DNA from: Natrialba hulunbeirensis JCM 10989
GTDB taxonomy: Archaea; Halobacteriota; Halobacteria; Halobacteriales; Natrialbaceae
Length of the DNA stretch: 64,000 nt
Reading direction: 5' to 3'
Assembly (NCBI RefSeq): GCF_000337575.1
Contig: NZ_AOIM01000020.1
Coordinates: 1,962-65,961 of the forward strand
Part shown: piece after piece, positions 40,916-50,090 of the stretch
How the letters are laid out: every line of letters begins with the position of its first letter
Position numbering within the stretch: the first letter of the stretch is position 1
Translations under genes and position numbers: made by a program
Notes under the pieces: model-generated
What the model saw: the letters and a program-made list of their open reading frames with translations, nothing else
Told to the model about the DNA's origin: nothing
Databases searched by the model: none

Positions 40916-42205
40916 TCACTGCTGTGCTGTCTCAGTAGCCGTTTCGCTGGGCATCCAGAACGTGAGTACGATCACGACTGCCATGATCACGGCCAGTGCG
41001 ATGTATCCGTGATCGAAGTAGCCGTAATCGCCGATCACGCCGAAGATAACGGGTCCTGCGGCGGCGAGTGACGCAGAGACCGTCCGGACGACGCCGAGTC
41101 CGGAGCCTTGCATCTCTTTGGAGAACGAGTCTGCGAGATAGGACTGGGTAACCGCCCCGGTTCCGAGCATCGTGCTGATCAACGCCGTAATCCCGACGAG
41201 CAGCCAGACGCTGTCGACGAACGGCAACAGGAGAAAGCCAGCCACGGCTGGCGTTAGAATGCTGATCAGCGCGATTCGCATCCCAATCCGGTCGTACGCC
41301 GCCCCAGCCGCGGGCTTGACGAGGACGCCAACGGCGAAGAAAAAGCCAAACAACACGCTCGCTATCGTTGGCGACAGGTCCTTCGTCCTCGTCAGGTAGG
41401 TCGGATAGAACGCGGTGAACGACTGCCAAATGAACATATAGAGGAACAGGATTCCCGTCATGAGCCCCATCGCCGGCCGTCGAAGCTCCGCGACGACATC
41501 GAGCAGATCGCTGAGCGACTGACTACTCGAGTCGCCCTCAGAGTCAGCGTCGGAATTGGAACGGCTGGCGGCCTCGGCTGTGTCCTGTTCTGGTCGCCTC
41601 GAGCGCGTCGTTGTCGAGACCGAGGTGGCGAGGACGGCGAGGCCGGCAAGAAGGAGCAGCGGGGCAACGAACCCGAGCCCTGCCTGCCAGGCGATGGCTG
41701 CGGCGAGCACCGTTGCAATCGGCGGGAGGACTGTTTGCCCGATATCGCCCGTCGCCATGGTGGCGCCGAGTGCGCTTCCGAGCCGTCCCGGATAGAGATT
41801 CGAGAGGAACGTTATTCTCGCAATCGGGTACAGCGAGTGTCCGAGTCCCCAGAGTGCTGTCGCGAGAAACAGGGCGAGTGCTGAGGACGAAGAGACGATA
41901 ACCCCGAGTGCGAGTGCGACGACGGCTGTGCCGACTGCCATGAGCTTTCCTTCGCTGTATCGGTCGGCGAGCATGCCGCCTGGCAGTTGTCCGATCGCTG
42001 CGAAGAACCACAGCACCGTCACCAACAGTCCGGAGACTGCGAGGCTCAGGCCGTATGCGTCCTCGAGATATGGGATAATGACGGGGTAGATCATCCGTGT
42101 CCCGTTCAACAGCCCCCAGCCAACGGCGACCGCGACGAGTGCGATCCCTTTGCCGCCGCCCCAGAGTCCAGATACTTCCTGTCGCAGTAGTGGTAGAACC
42201 TTCAT
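40916..42205 (-). CDS. MFS transporter
   Basis: This is a 429-residue major facilitator with twelve predicted helices in two sets of six, joined by a charged Ser/Asp/Glu loop (about 200-240, ESNSDADSEGDSSS-like). The loop between helices 2 and 3 has the family motif GGMLADRYSEGK. It resembles haloarchaeal NarK/OFA-type or drug-efflux MFS proteins, but the substrate is not clear. It stands alone, divergent from the MetE-like gene. The start is the ATG at 42203-42205. Confidence 0.9.
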   Translation of the reverse strand: MKVLPLLRQEVSGLWGGGKGIALVAVAVGWGLLNGTRMIYPVIIPYLEDAYGLSLAVSGLLVTVLWFFAAIGQLPGGMLADRYSEGKLMAVGTAVVALALGVIVSSSSALALFLATALWGLGHSLYPIARITFLSNLYPGRLGSALGATMATGDIGQTVLPPIATVLAAAIAWQAGLGFVAPLLLLAGLAVLATSVSTTTRSRRPEQDTAEAASRSNSDADSEGDSSSQSLSDLLDVVAELRRPAMGLMTGILFLYMFIWQSFTAFYPTYLTRTKDLSPTIASVLFGFFFAVGVLVKPAAGAAYDRIGMRIALISILTPAVAGFLLLPFVDSVWLLVGITALISTMLGTGAVTQSYLADSFSKEMQGSGLGVVRTVSASLAAAGPVIFGVIGDYGYFDHGYIALAVIMAVVIVLTFWMPSETATETAQQ

Positions 42206-42400
42206 TACGCGCAGTCCGTACCGAGTGACCGGTCTGTATGTTCATAGTTGCTGGTTTCACTCCCCATCTTACCGCTTTCGTGCGGTTGGTTGCTCGGCTG
42301 CGGATTTTCGGTTGCTCGGTTCCTCGGTCGTGACTGTCTCCGCTTTGTGAGTACCGTGAGTTATAATGCACTCCTGAACTATTACTCTGGTAAGTACACA

Positions 42401-43549
42401 ATGACAGCTGATCGAATCCGTACGACGCATATTGGGAGTCTTCCGCGCCCACCGGAACTACTGGAGCTTCTCACGGCACGACAGGACGGCGAGGACGTCG
42501 ACGAAGACGAGTGGGCTGAAACGGTTGCAGAGGCAACGACGGCAGTCGTCGAGCGGCAGGCAGACACCGGTCTCGACATCGTCAACAACGGTGAGCAGTC
42601 GCGCGTCTCGTTCAACTGGTACGTTGCGGACCGACTGAGCGGCATCGACGGCACGCGCGAACAGGAACTCTGGGCAGACTTACAGGAGTTCCCGGAGTAC
42701 GCCGAGGAGACGTTCAAAACCGATGTTATCGACCTCTCGATGCATCCAGTCGTCACGGACGAGGTTGCGTACACTGGCCAGGAGGAAGCAACCGCCGAGC
42801 GCGACGAGTTTCTGGAAACGATCGATGCCGCCGGCGTCTCGGTCGACGACTCGTTCATCACGTCGGCCTCGCCGAGTATCGTCGCGGCAACGCACGTCAA
42901 CGATCACTACGACGACTACGACGCATACCTCTTCGACATCGCGGATGCGATGGCCGAGGAGTACGAGATTTTCGCGGAGAACGGCCTAACCATTCAGATC
43001 GACGCACCCGAATTCCTCACCGCCGGCCACACGGCTGCCTTCGCGGACGCACCGATCGACGAAGTCAAAGACGTCACGCGACTCCACGTCGAGGCGCTCA
43101 ACGAGGCACTCGAGAACGTCCCCGCCGAGCAGGTTCGGCTGCATACCTGCTGGGGGAGCTACGAGGGGCCACACCACCTCGATACGGATCTGGTCGACCT
43201 GCTGCCGGTGATCTACGAAGCCGATATTTCCGGTCTGAGCGTCGAACAGGCGAACCCGCGCCACCAGCACGAGTACCGCGCGTTCGCTGAGCAACCGCTT
43301 CCGGACGGCTGGGATCTCATCCCTGGCGTCGTCGACGTGAAGACGAACATCATCGACCATCCCGAGACGATTGCGGACCGACTCGAGCGCGTTGCCGACG
43401 CGGTCGACGACTCCACGTCGTTGATCGCCGCACCGGACTGCGGGTTCGGAACACAGGCGGGTATCGGAATGGTCGACCCCGAAATCGCGTGGGCGAAACT
43501 CGAGGCGCTCGTCGAGGGTGCCGAGATCGCGACCGAGCGCATCTACTGA
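42401..43549 (+). CDS. Cobalamin-independent methionine synthase-like protein
   Basis: This 382-residue protein has the MetE C-terminal (UROD/MetE-like) barrel. It begins MTADRIRTTHIGSLPRPPEL, the common start of this family. Zinc-ligand positions are seen in RLHTCWGSYEGPHH and the later IAAPDCGFGTQ. Such stand-alone domains occur in methyl or alkyl transferases including epoxyalkane:coenzyme M transferases and short archaeal MetE proteins, so the substrate is uncertain. The start ATG follows a TATA-like TTATAATG by about 37 bases. A longer in-frame reading adds a hydrophobic stretch that does not fit the family. Confidence 0.88.
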   Translation: MTADRIRTTHIGSLPRPPELLELLTARQDGEDVDEDEWAETVAEATTAVVERQADTGLDIVNNGEQSRVSFNWYVADRLSGIDGTREQELWADLQEFPEYAEETFKTDVIDLSMHPVVTDEVAYTGQEEATAERDEFLETIDAAGVSVDDSFITSASPSIVAATHVNDHYDDYDAYLFDIADAMAEEYEIFAENGLTIQIDAPEFLTAGHTAAFADAPIDEVKDVTRLHVEALNEALENVPAEQVRLHTCWGSYEGPHHLDTDLVDLLPVIYEADISGLSVEQANPRHQHEYRAFAEQPLPDGWDLIPGVVDVKTNIIDHPETIADRLERVADAVDDSTSLIAAPDCGFGTQAGIGMVDPEIAWAKLEALVEGAEIATERIY

Positions 43550-43567
43550 CTGAATCTACAGACCCTC

Positions 43568-44365
43568 TCAGCGTCCGATCGTTCCCTGCCGCGTGATCGG
43601 GGCATCGGGATTGATCACGAACACGACGAGCAGCGATTCCTCCTGTGCGGTAACTGTCGTGTCGCTTTCGCCGACGAGAAGCCCGCTATCGGCCGTCTCG
43701 AACGTCGTGTCTGCGACGGTGACAGCGCCATCGAAGACGTAGAAGTAGGTATCCCAGCCAGGCCGCTCGGGGAGTTCCACGCTTGCGCCGTCGTCCAGCC
43801 GGCCGTCGTAAAAGTGGACATCGTTGCGGACGCTGAGTGGTGCGTCAGTGCCCGTCCCGTTGGTTCCCGCCTCGTCGGTAGCAGCAGCCCCATCACCGTC
43901 AGCCGGTTCGAAGAGATGTCGCCACTCGTTGGCTACTGGTTCGGGAATCGGCTCGTGTTGAATCGTCGCCGGTAACTCGAGACTGTGCGGGCGCACGAAA
44001 ATTTGGAGCATTCGAAGCGGCGGATCGTCCGCGAGCGTTCGCTCCTCGTGCCAGAACGACCGCCCAGCCCCCATCACCATCAGGTGGTTCGAATCGGTGA
44101 CGAGTTCGTTACCCTCCTGGTCGTCGTGGCGCATTACACCGTCTGGTACCCAGGAGATGATCTCTTCGTTGCGGTGCTGGTGCATCGGAATCAGTGTGTC
44201 GGGGTCCATGTACGACTCGACGACCGTTGCGAGCGGGCCGTAGCCGTGATCCTCGTGGGACGGGTGATTTCGCCCGGGGAAGTTAAAGTGCGTGCGAAAC
44301 GCTCCCTGGTCCTGCGAGACTGTCGTTCGCGGTGCCTTGTAGAGTTCCGTTGCGTCGAGAGTCAC
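43568..44365 (-). CDS. Pirin family protein
   Basis: This is a 265-residue bicupin. The N-terminal cupin has the metal ligands MHQHRNEEIISWV and GRSFWHEER, in the order expected for pirin/quercetinase YhhW-type proteins. The C-terminal cupin is more degenerate (WDTYFYVFDGAVTVADTTFE). A Gly/Thr/Asp-rich insertion of about 25 residues joins the two (DGDGAAATDEAGTNG). Pirins act as iron-dependent quercetinases or redox-sensitive cofactors of regulators; the role here is unknown. It is convergent with the MetE-like gene. Confidence 0.9.
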   Translation of the reverse strand: MTLDATELYKAPRTTVSQDQGAFRTHFNFPGRNHPSHEDHGYGPLATVVESYMDPDTLIPMHQHRNEEIISWVPDGVMRHDDQEGNELVTDSNHLMVMGAGRSFWHEERTLADDPPLRMLQIFVRPHSLELPATIQHEPIPEPVANEWRHLFEPADGDGAAATDEAGTNGTGTDAPLSVRNDVHFYDGRLDDGASVELPERPGWDTYFYVFDGAVTVADTTFETADSGLLVGESDTTVTAQEESLLVVFVINPDAPITRQGTIGR

Positions 44366-44410
44366 TACGCTCCCTTCGAACGAGCGAGGTATACACCTGA
44401 CGGCGAGTAT

Positions 44411-44679
44411 TCTAGTAACAACTGCACCTATTCATACATTGATCGCCCGAGAGCAGCGCGGTTCGGAGCGAGCGCGGTTCGGAGGGTGCGCGGTTCGGAG
44501 CGAACGAAGTGAGCGAGAACCGCGGAAAAGCGAACGGGGAACAGCGTGACCCGTGAGCGAACGAAGTGAGCGAGAACCGCGGAAAAGCGAACGGGGAACA
44601 ACGTGACCCGTGAGCGAACGAAGTGAGCGAGAACCGCGAACGTGCGATCAGGTGTGCAGTAACTTACAGTGGCTACTAT
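44411..44679 (+). repeat. MITE-like element copy D, expanded by a 57-bp tandem repeat
   Basis: Left end TCTAGTAACAACTGCACCTA and right end TTACAGTGGCTACTAT match copies A-C. The interior has grown by two full 57-base units (44498-44554 and 44555-44611) plus a partial third. Each unit carries GAGCGAACGAAGTGAGCGAG and AACCGCGG. The region before the RIC gene contains no other feature. Confidence 0.75.
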
Positions 44680-44694
44680 CGCCTGGTTCCCGCG

Positions 44695-45462
44695 CTAGCT
44701 CTCACCGCCTGCTTCGAGCGCCTGCTCAGCTTTCGGAAACAGGACGTTGTTCTCCTTGTGGACGTGCTGGTGCATATCTGCCTCGAGAAGCTGCAACCGA
44801 TCGAGTATGTTCCGATAGCTCGTACAGGCATCCTCCGGAACTGCGTAGTTGTCGCTCAGCGACCGCAACCGCTCGAGTTGTTCGGCTGCAGTGTCGTGCT
44901 CCGCCTCGAGGTGCGCAATTGCGTCTCGAATCTGTTCGTCCTCCATGCCCGTCTGCGTCAGGTCCGTTTCGGCTGCATCGGGATCAGTAGCCGCGCCTGT
45001 GCCAGCCGTCTCGAGTGCCCTCAGTACTGGGAAGGCGTTCTCCTCTTCATCGGCAATATGGTGTGTGACTTCTTCCTTGAGGTCGAGGAACGTCGATTCG
45101 ATTGCCTCGAGTTCCGGCTGTGACTCGCCGTGGACTCGAGTAACCTTCCGGACGAGTCGCTCGAGCGAGGGCAGTTCGGCGCGCAGGAAGTCGTGGTGTG
45201 TGTTGACGATGTCGTCGATGAGTTCAGTGATCGATGCGTCGGCCGGGACAGCGTCTGCTGCACGCTCGGTTGTGTCTAACTGCTCGAGAACGGTCTCGAG
45301 TTCGAGGTCGTTTTGGGCGCAGGCACGCTGCAGCGAGGTCTCGCCACCGCAGCAGTAGTCGATGCCGAGTGATTCGAAGACGGTCGCAAACTCGGGGTGG
45401 TTGCCGACGAGTTGTCCAAGTTCTGTGGTTGGGTCGATTGGGTGTGTTGGTGTCGTTGTCAT
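44695..45462 (-). CDS. RIC/YtfE-type iron-sulfur cluster repair protein
   Basis: This 255-residue di-iron protein repairs iron-sulfur clusters damaged by nitric oxide or oxidative stress. It has the N-terminal ScdA/DUF542 domain with FESLGIDYCCGGETSL (about 33-48), followed by a hemerythrin-type domain with the metal ligands NTHHDFLRAEL, HIADEEENAFP, HLEAEHD and HQHVHKENNVLFP. A longer Ala/Thr/Asp-rich loop (about 165-185) is unusual. The start at 45460-45462 (MTTTPTHPID) replaces a much longer low-complexity reading. It fits with the thiol and sulfur redox genes further right. Confidence 0.93.
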   Translation of the reverse strand: MTTTPTHPIDPTTELGQLVGNHPEFATVFESLGIDYCCGGETSLQRACAQNDLELETVLEQLDTTERAADAVPADASITELIDDIVNTHHDFLRAELPSLERLVRKVTRVHGESQPELEAIESTFLDLKEEVTHHIADEEENAFPVLRALETAGTGAATDPDAAETDLTQTGMEDEQIRDAIAHLEAEHDTAAEQLERLRSLSDNYAVPEDACTSYRNILDRLQLLEADMHQHVHKENNVLFPKAEQALEAGGES

Positions 45463-45765
45463 AGGCGTGGGGTGGGGTTCGGTATCGACTGTGGGGGTGT
45501 CTGCTCGATTCCACTTCTGGCGGTAGCGACGTCTGCCGGTAGCGGATGGTGGGGTGACGTGGGCCGTGGCGGTGGTGGATGCTGCCGTTGTATAGGGTGT
45601 GCACCTATCCGGGTACCACACCGTCGCCCGGGACAGCGTCGTCGTCACCCACGTTGTTCTCGAGACGATCGGTCTGCCGCTACCTAGTTGTTTTCCGCTG
45701 CACAGGTCCCGTTTCTCCCGAACATATTCGCCAAGGAGCTGATTCACGCTCGCAGTACCGATCGC
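45463..45765. other. Intergenic region, nothing recognised
   Basis: These 303 bases lie between the RIC and transducer genes, both on the minus strand. The RIC promoter should lie at its left edge. No repeat or coding signal stands out. Confidence 0.45.
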
Positions 45766-47496
45766 TCAGTTTCTTCGCTCAACTGTGAACGACTCGAGTT
45801 GGTCGTTCAGTTCGGCTGCAGTGTCGGAGAGCGAGCGGGCGGACCCGGCAATTGCTGAAATCGTCGCCGTCTGCTCCTCAGCGGCTGCTGCAACGCTACT
45901 GGTCTCTCTGAGTGTTCGTTCGCTTTGCTCAGTTGCGTCTTCGACCATCGCGGCGACCTGTTGGCTGGTGTGGGACTGTTCGGCCGTTGCATTGTTGATC
46001 GATTGTACGCCGTCGTTTGCCTCCTGGACGCTGTTGGCGATTTCTTCGAGGATTTCGAGGCTTTCCTCGATCGTTTCTGCACCGTCGGCGACTTCCTGTT
46101 GCATCGTCTGGATCTCACGGACGGCGTCCTGCGCCGAGTCCTGTACGTCACTGACGATTTCGTCGACTTCCTCGGTTGCGGTCCCGGTCTCGGCTGACAG
46201 CGACTTTACTTCCTGAGCGACGACGGCGAATCGCTTTCCATCGTCAGTTGCACGCGCTGCTTCGATCGACGCGTTGACTGCGAGGAGGTTCGTTTCCTCC
46301 GCAATTTCGTCGATCATGGTTACAATTTCTGTGACCTCCGTGAGGTCCTCGTCGAGGGTCTCGATCCGGTCGCCAATCGTCTTCGTCTGGTGCTCGATCC
46401 GCTCGAGTGCCTCGATTGCATCGCTCGCCGTTTCGCGTCCCGTTCGGGCGTTCGTCGCTGCCTGCTCGGACAGGTCTGCGACGCCGTCTGCCGTCGAGGC
46501 GATCTCCTCGATCGTCGCCGACAGATCGGTCATCTCAGCAAGCACCGCTTCGAAGCGGTCGTTCTGCTCGTCCGTTGCAGCCGAAATTTCGTCTGCCGAC
46601 TGGCTGACCTCCGTGCTCGCTTGCTCCATTTCGGAGACGCTCGTCGACACTTCCGTCCCAACCTGATCCACCTCGTCTGCCATCGCCTGGATGTTCTCGA
46701 GCGTTCCAGCGACATCGTCCAGCATGGTGTTCAGTCCATCACCGATTTCGACCATCGCGTCGTGGTCGCTCTCGATCGTCACTCGGTGTGTGAAATCGCC
46801 ATTGGCACATTGCTCTAACACCGCCTGACACCGCTCGGCATCTGCTTCGAGCATGGCGTTTCGCCGTTCGACGTCCTGTCGTTGTCGTTCGATTTCTGCT
46901 CGCCGCTCCTCGAGTTCGGTAATGCGCGCCTCGAGTCCGGTTCGCATTCGTTCGAGCGACTCGCCGAACTCGCCGGGGACGTCCGCCGTGAGAACGTTCG
47001 CAGAGAAGTCTTCGCGTGCGAGCGCATCAGCCTGGTCGGCGACAGTTGTCAGGTAGTCGTGCATCTCGACGATCGAGTCCTGGAGGCTGCCCACTTCATC
47101 GGCCTGGTCGGGTTCGGTAGGCTGTGTCTGAAGATCACCACTCGCAATATCGTCGGCGACAGTCTGCATCTCCTGCACTGGGTCGATAATATCCTTCCTG
47201 GCGATGAGCATCGTATTTACGAACGCGATACTCGCCAACAGGAAGACGACTCCGGTGAGGACGATTTGCCCCGTTGGAAAGACGTTGAACGCCGTTGTGG
47301 GCCCGAGGAACACGAGAGGGAGTGCGAACACAGCAATTGTCGAGAGAAACTGCAACACAACTGCTGCGATCATCTTCCGTTCGGAACTCTCTGTGATTCC
47401 CAGCCAGTCCATACTCCCCCAGAGGAACGACTCGTAGTGGTGCAGGTAGTTTGCACCATCAGCAGTGTCGGTTCCACTGCTCGAAGCGGTTGCCAT
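45766..47496 (-). CDS. Methyl-accepting-type transducer
   Basis: This is a 576-residue transducer with two transmembrane helices (about 44-68 and 80-102) separated by a very short external loop, so it probably senses in the membrane or cytoplasm. A HAMP domain follows (about 103-160, DIIDPVQEMQTVADDIASGD), then a long coiled coil (about 200-230) and a second HAMP-like segment (FTHRVTIESDHDAMVEIG). The signalling domain has the hairpin sequence EIVTMIDEIAEETNLLAVNASIEAAR. The missing external domain resembles Htr-type phototransducers and energy-sensing receptors. No rhodopsin or che gene is adjacent, so its input is unknown. The start is CAT at 47494-47496. Confidence 0.92.
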   Translation of the reverse strand: MATASSSGTDTADGANYLHHYESFLWGSMDWLGITESSERKMIAAVVLQFLSTIAVFALPLVFLGPTTAFNVFPTGQIVLTGVVFLLASIAFVNTMLIARKDIIDPVQEMQTVADDIASGDLQTQPTEPDQADEVGSLQDSIVEMHDYLTTVADQADALAREDFSANVLTADVPGEFGESLERMRTGLEARITELEERRAEIERQRQDVERRNAMLEADAERCQAVLEQCANGDFTHRVTIESDHDAMVEIGDGLNTMLDDVAGTLENIQAMADEVDQVGTEVSTSVSEMEQASTEVSQSADEISAATDEQNDRFEAVLAEMTDLSATIEEIASTADGVADLSEQAATNARTGRETASDAIEALERIEHQTKTIGDRIETLDEDLTEVTEIVTMIDEIAEETNLLAVNASIEAARATDDGKRFAVVAQEVKSLSAETGTATEEVDEIVSDVQDSAQDAVREIQTMQQEVADGAETIEESLEILEEIANSVQEANDGVQSINNATAEQSHTSQQVAAMVEDATEQSERTLRETSSVAAAAEEQTATISAIAGSARSLSDTAAELNDQLESFTVERRN

Positions 47497-47605
47497 GACT
47501 ATGCAATCAAACGAGTCTCCCTTAAACGAAACAGGGGTCTCTCACCTACTTGGAAGCGCTTGACGCGGAGGGAAACTCCAGACGGACCACGATAGAATAT
47601 CGGTT

Positions 47606-48067
47606 TCAGCCCGCGCTGGTGGCTTCTGACTTCGTGGCAGCACGCTGGCTGCGCCAGTAGCCCTGAATGTAGGCGCCAACGAACATGCCCGCGAGCGCCC
47701 ACAGGATCGTGACGTTGCCGACGCCGAGGCTGGCGTAGGCCGCGCCGGGACAGATACCCGACAGTCCCCAGCCAACACCGAAGATTGCGCCGCCGATCAG
47801 GACGTTTCGATCGAAGGCTTTCAGCCGCCGGCCGTACGTGTCGCCGGTTAGCGGCGCACGGTCGAACAGTCGTGGCACCAGCGCGAACGCAATGGCGGTG
47901 ACGACCGCTGCACCACCCATGACGAACAGCAGTCCGAAATCCTCGAACTGCAAGAAGTTCAGGACGACTTCGGGACGAGCCATGTGGCTAAAGCCGAGGC
48001 CGAAGCCGAAGATCAGGCCACCGACGAAGATCAAGGGTATGAACAGCGGATGGCGTTTCTGCTCCAT
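47606..48067 (-). CDS. YeeE/YedE-type half-transporter B
   Basis: This is a 153-residue membrane protein with four predicted helices and the family motif GWGLSGICPGAAYASLG (about 98-114), where the Cys is the expected thiosulfate or sulfide carrier. It ends in a short basic tail (YWRSQRAATKSEA). It corresponds to the C-terminal half of the YeeE/YedE (TsuA) thiosulfate channel; half A ends one base upstream. The two halves presumably assemble. It is part of the operon that starts with rhodanese fusion 2, all on the minus strand. Confidence 0.92.
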   Translation of the reverse strand: MEQKRHPLFIPLIFVGGLIFGFGLGFSHMARPEVVLNFLQFEDFGLLFVMGGAAVVTAIAFALVPRLFDRAPLTGDTYGRRLKAFDRNVLIGGAIFGVGWGLSGICPGAAYASLGVGNVTILWALAGMFVGAYIQGYWRSQRAATKSEATSAG

Positions 48068-48068
48068 T

Positions 48069-48632
48069 CTACGGACTCACCCCCAGCGCCATCACGACCT
48101 GCGCAGTTCCGACCGCGACGATCAGGAACGTGATCACGCCAACGATCGACGTTTTCGAACCCGACCCGACGCCACAGACGCCGTGGCCCGAGGTACAACC
48201 CTTGCCGATCCGGGTGCCGATCCCGACCAGAATCCCGCCAAGGAACAGCCGCCACGGCTGAACGTCAGTTAGCCAGAGCGAGAACCCGCCGAGGTCGTAC
48301 AGCTGGCCGGTCGTCCCCGATTCGTAGAGCCCACTCGAGACTACTCCTGACTGGAACGTGAGCGCGTAGACGAACGCGCCCCCGATGATCCCGAGCGTGA
48401 AGACGACGCGCCAGTCCCGTGAGGAGACGTATCGCTGGAACCGCGACTGATCCGAGACGTACGAGAGGGTGGACTCGAGGAACGTACTTGCGCCGGCTGA
48501 AATGCCGGTACCGAGGTAGATAACGACGGCACCGAGTCCGACGAGCAGTCCACCGACGGCGTACCGACTGATGCCGGCGGGAAACAGCGACTCGGACAGC
48601 GCGGGTACGAAGAGTTCAAGTTCAGTAACCAT
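48069..48632 (-). CDS. YeeE/YedE-type half-transporter A
   Basis: This is a 187-residue membrane protein with about five helices and the motif GKGCTSGHGVCGVGSGSKTS (about 142-161), the first Cys-containing pore signature of YeeE/YedE sulfur-compound channels. A non-helical stretch between helices 2 and 3 (TLSYVSDQSRFQRYVSSRDW) is characteristic of the haloarchaeal version. Stop and start of the two halves are separated by one base, so they are co-translated. It follows the rhodanese fusion by 20 bases. The probable substrate is thiosulfate or a similar reduced sulfur species. Confidence 0.93.
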   Translation of the reverse strand: MVTELELFVPALSESLFPAGISRYAVGGLLVGLGAVVIYLGTGISAGASTFLESTLSYVSDQSRFQRYVSSRDWRVVFTLGIIGGAFVYALTFQSGVVSSGLYESGTTGQLYDLGGFSLWLTDVQPWRLFLGGILVGIGTRIGKGCTSGHGVCGVGSGSKTSIVGVITFLIVAVGTAQVVMALGVSP

Positions 48633-48652
48633 TCGTCTGGTGGATATGGGAG

Positions 48653-49846
48653 TTAGTCACCGGCCAGCGACTCCTGGCTGGCGGCGCAGTTGTTCGGGCC
48701 GAGCTCGAGTTCGAACGCTTCCTCGTCGCCGGTCGCTTGCTGGCCGAGATTCGTCGCGATGATCTGCTCGTAGTTGGCCGGCCGTGGTGGCATGTCCGAG
48801 AGGATCAACTCGACGAATTCGTCCTTGTCCATCGTCAGGGCAGCCATGTCCTTCTCGAGTTCGCCGATCGATGCGGTGTAGGTACCGTCCGCTGCAGGCA
48901 CGGCCGAGTCGCTGAAGTGAGCGCCACCGATCAGGGTGTCGTCTGGGAGCGAGAGCACGCGCTCCTGCAGGGAGTCGTAGAGCTGTTTTGCGGCGTCTTT
49001 AGCGCCCTCATCACCTTCTTCCAGGTCGGGACGAGCGACGCTCTCGACGAATAGCCCGTCGCCGGTCGCGAGCAGTTCACCGTCGATCAGGTACGACGTC
49101 ATCCCGGACGTGTGGCCGGGCGTGAAGATGGTCTCGATGGTAGCGTCACCGACCTGGAACTCGTCGCCGTCGTCGGCCACCGTTACATCGTCGGCGTAGG
49201 TGACGCCGCGGTCGACTGCGGCCGCAGGGATACTGCCTTCGACGCCTTCTGCGGCGAGGGTTCGAATACCCGAGATGTGGTCCGCGTGGATGTGCGTGTC
49301 AATCGCGTATTGCAGGTCGACGCCGAGTTCGTCGGCGTCCGCGAGGTAGCGGTCAGTGAACGCGCGCAGTGGGTCGATGACGGCTGCTTCGTCGCCGTCG
49401 TGGACGAAGTAACCGAGGCAACCCGACGATGGCCGCTGATACTGTAGCAGGGTTCCCGCCCCATCGTAGCGTTCGACCTCGACGGCCTCGTAGATGCTCG
49501 CCCACCCGTTCATCCCGTCCTCGAGGTGGTTTACGTCGTAACCCTGTTCTTTGAGCGAGCCGGCGACGAACTCGCTGGCGCCGCCTTTCGCACAGAGGAC
49601 CGTGACTGCTTGGTCGTCCGGAATCTGTGCAAGAATCTCGTCGTCGATCTCCTCGTCAAGGAAGTTGAAGTACGGGACGTTGATCGACTCGACGTTCTCG
49701 CCATCGATCTTCCACTCGTTGTAGTCTGACTCCATTCGAGCATCGAGGAGCGTGACGTTCTCCTTCGCGTCGATACGCGCTTTCAACTCGGTCGGCAGTA
49801 CTGATTCGACCTCGACATCCGGCGTCGGAAAGTCCATCTCATCCAT
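48653..49846 (-). CDS. Rhodanese-metallo-beta-lactamase fusion 2
   Basis: This 397-residue paralogue of the 36124-37248 gene heads the sulfur-transport operon. The rhodanese domain carries the reactive Cys in VTVLCAKGGASEFVAG. The metallo-beta-lactamase domain has IDTHIHADH, FTPGHTSGMTS and TGDGLFVESVARPD. The C-terminus has ELELGPNNCAAS as in fusion 1. It probably oxidises or relays persulfide sulfur delivered by the YeeE/YedE halves that follow. The ATG at 49844-49846 (MDEMDFPTPD) is chosen; a second at 49837 is possible. A dyad at 49895-49915 precedes it, and the gene diverges from tusA. Confidence 0.92.
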   Translation of the reverse strand: MDEMDFPTPDVEVESVLPTELKARIDAKENVTLLDARMESDYNEWKIDGENVESINVPYFNFLDEEIDDEILAQIPDDQAVTVLCAKGGASEFVAGSLKEQGYDVNHLEDGMNGWASIYEAVEVERYDGAGTLLQYQRPSSGCLGYFVHDGDEAAVIDPLRAFTDRYLADADELGVDLQYAIDTHIHADHISGIRTLAAEGVEGSIPAAAVDRGVTYADDVTVADDGDEFQVGDATIETIFTPGHTSGMTSYLIDGELLATGDGLFVESVARPDLEEGDEGAKDAAKQLYDSLQERVLSLPDDTLIGGAHFSDSAVPAADGTYTASIGELEKDMAALTMDKDEFVELILSDMPPRPANYEQIIATNLGQQATGDEEAFELELGPNNCAASQESLAGD

Positions 49847-49894
49847 GGTGTACACGTCCCAGTACCGGTCGTTCCCACTTAAGACTTCGTATGG

Positions 49895-49915
49895 TATTCC
49901 CAAAATCATACAATA
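49895..49915. promoter_or_regulatory. Dyad TATTC-N11-CAATA, fusion 2 promoter
   Basis: TATTC (49895-49899) and CAATA (49911-49915) have exactly the shared spacing, with one mismatch in the first half. They lie about 50-70 bases upstream of the fusion 2 start, just beyond its TTAAG TATA-like element. Confidence 0.5.
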
Positions 49916-50030
49916 CAGTGGGTCCCGATACTCATGTACAACCTGCTTATGCACGTGTATAGGTCTCAAAACCGGTGAAGGATATCTGTGGATACCGATA
50001 GGTGTTCGCCAGTAGTACAATAATCGACAT

Positions 50031-50071
50031 CCTTTTATACACTCCCATAATATTGTGGGATAGCTCCAATA
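50031..50071. promoter_or_regulatory. TATA box and dyad TATTG-N11-CAATA of tusA
   Basis: TTTTATAC at about 50033-50040 is followed by TATTG (50051-50055) and CAATA (50067-50071), a perfect copy of the shared dyad. It covers the expected transcription start, about 20-40 bases before the ATG at 50091. A nested palindrome, TCCCA...TGGGA, spans 50043-50060. Confidence 0.6.
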
Positions 50072-50090
50072 CAGAGCACAGATATCAACT

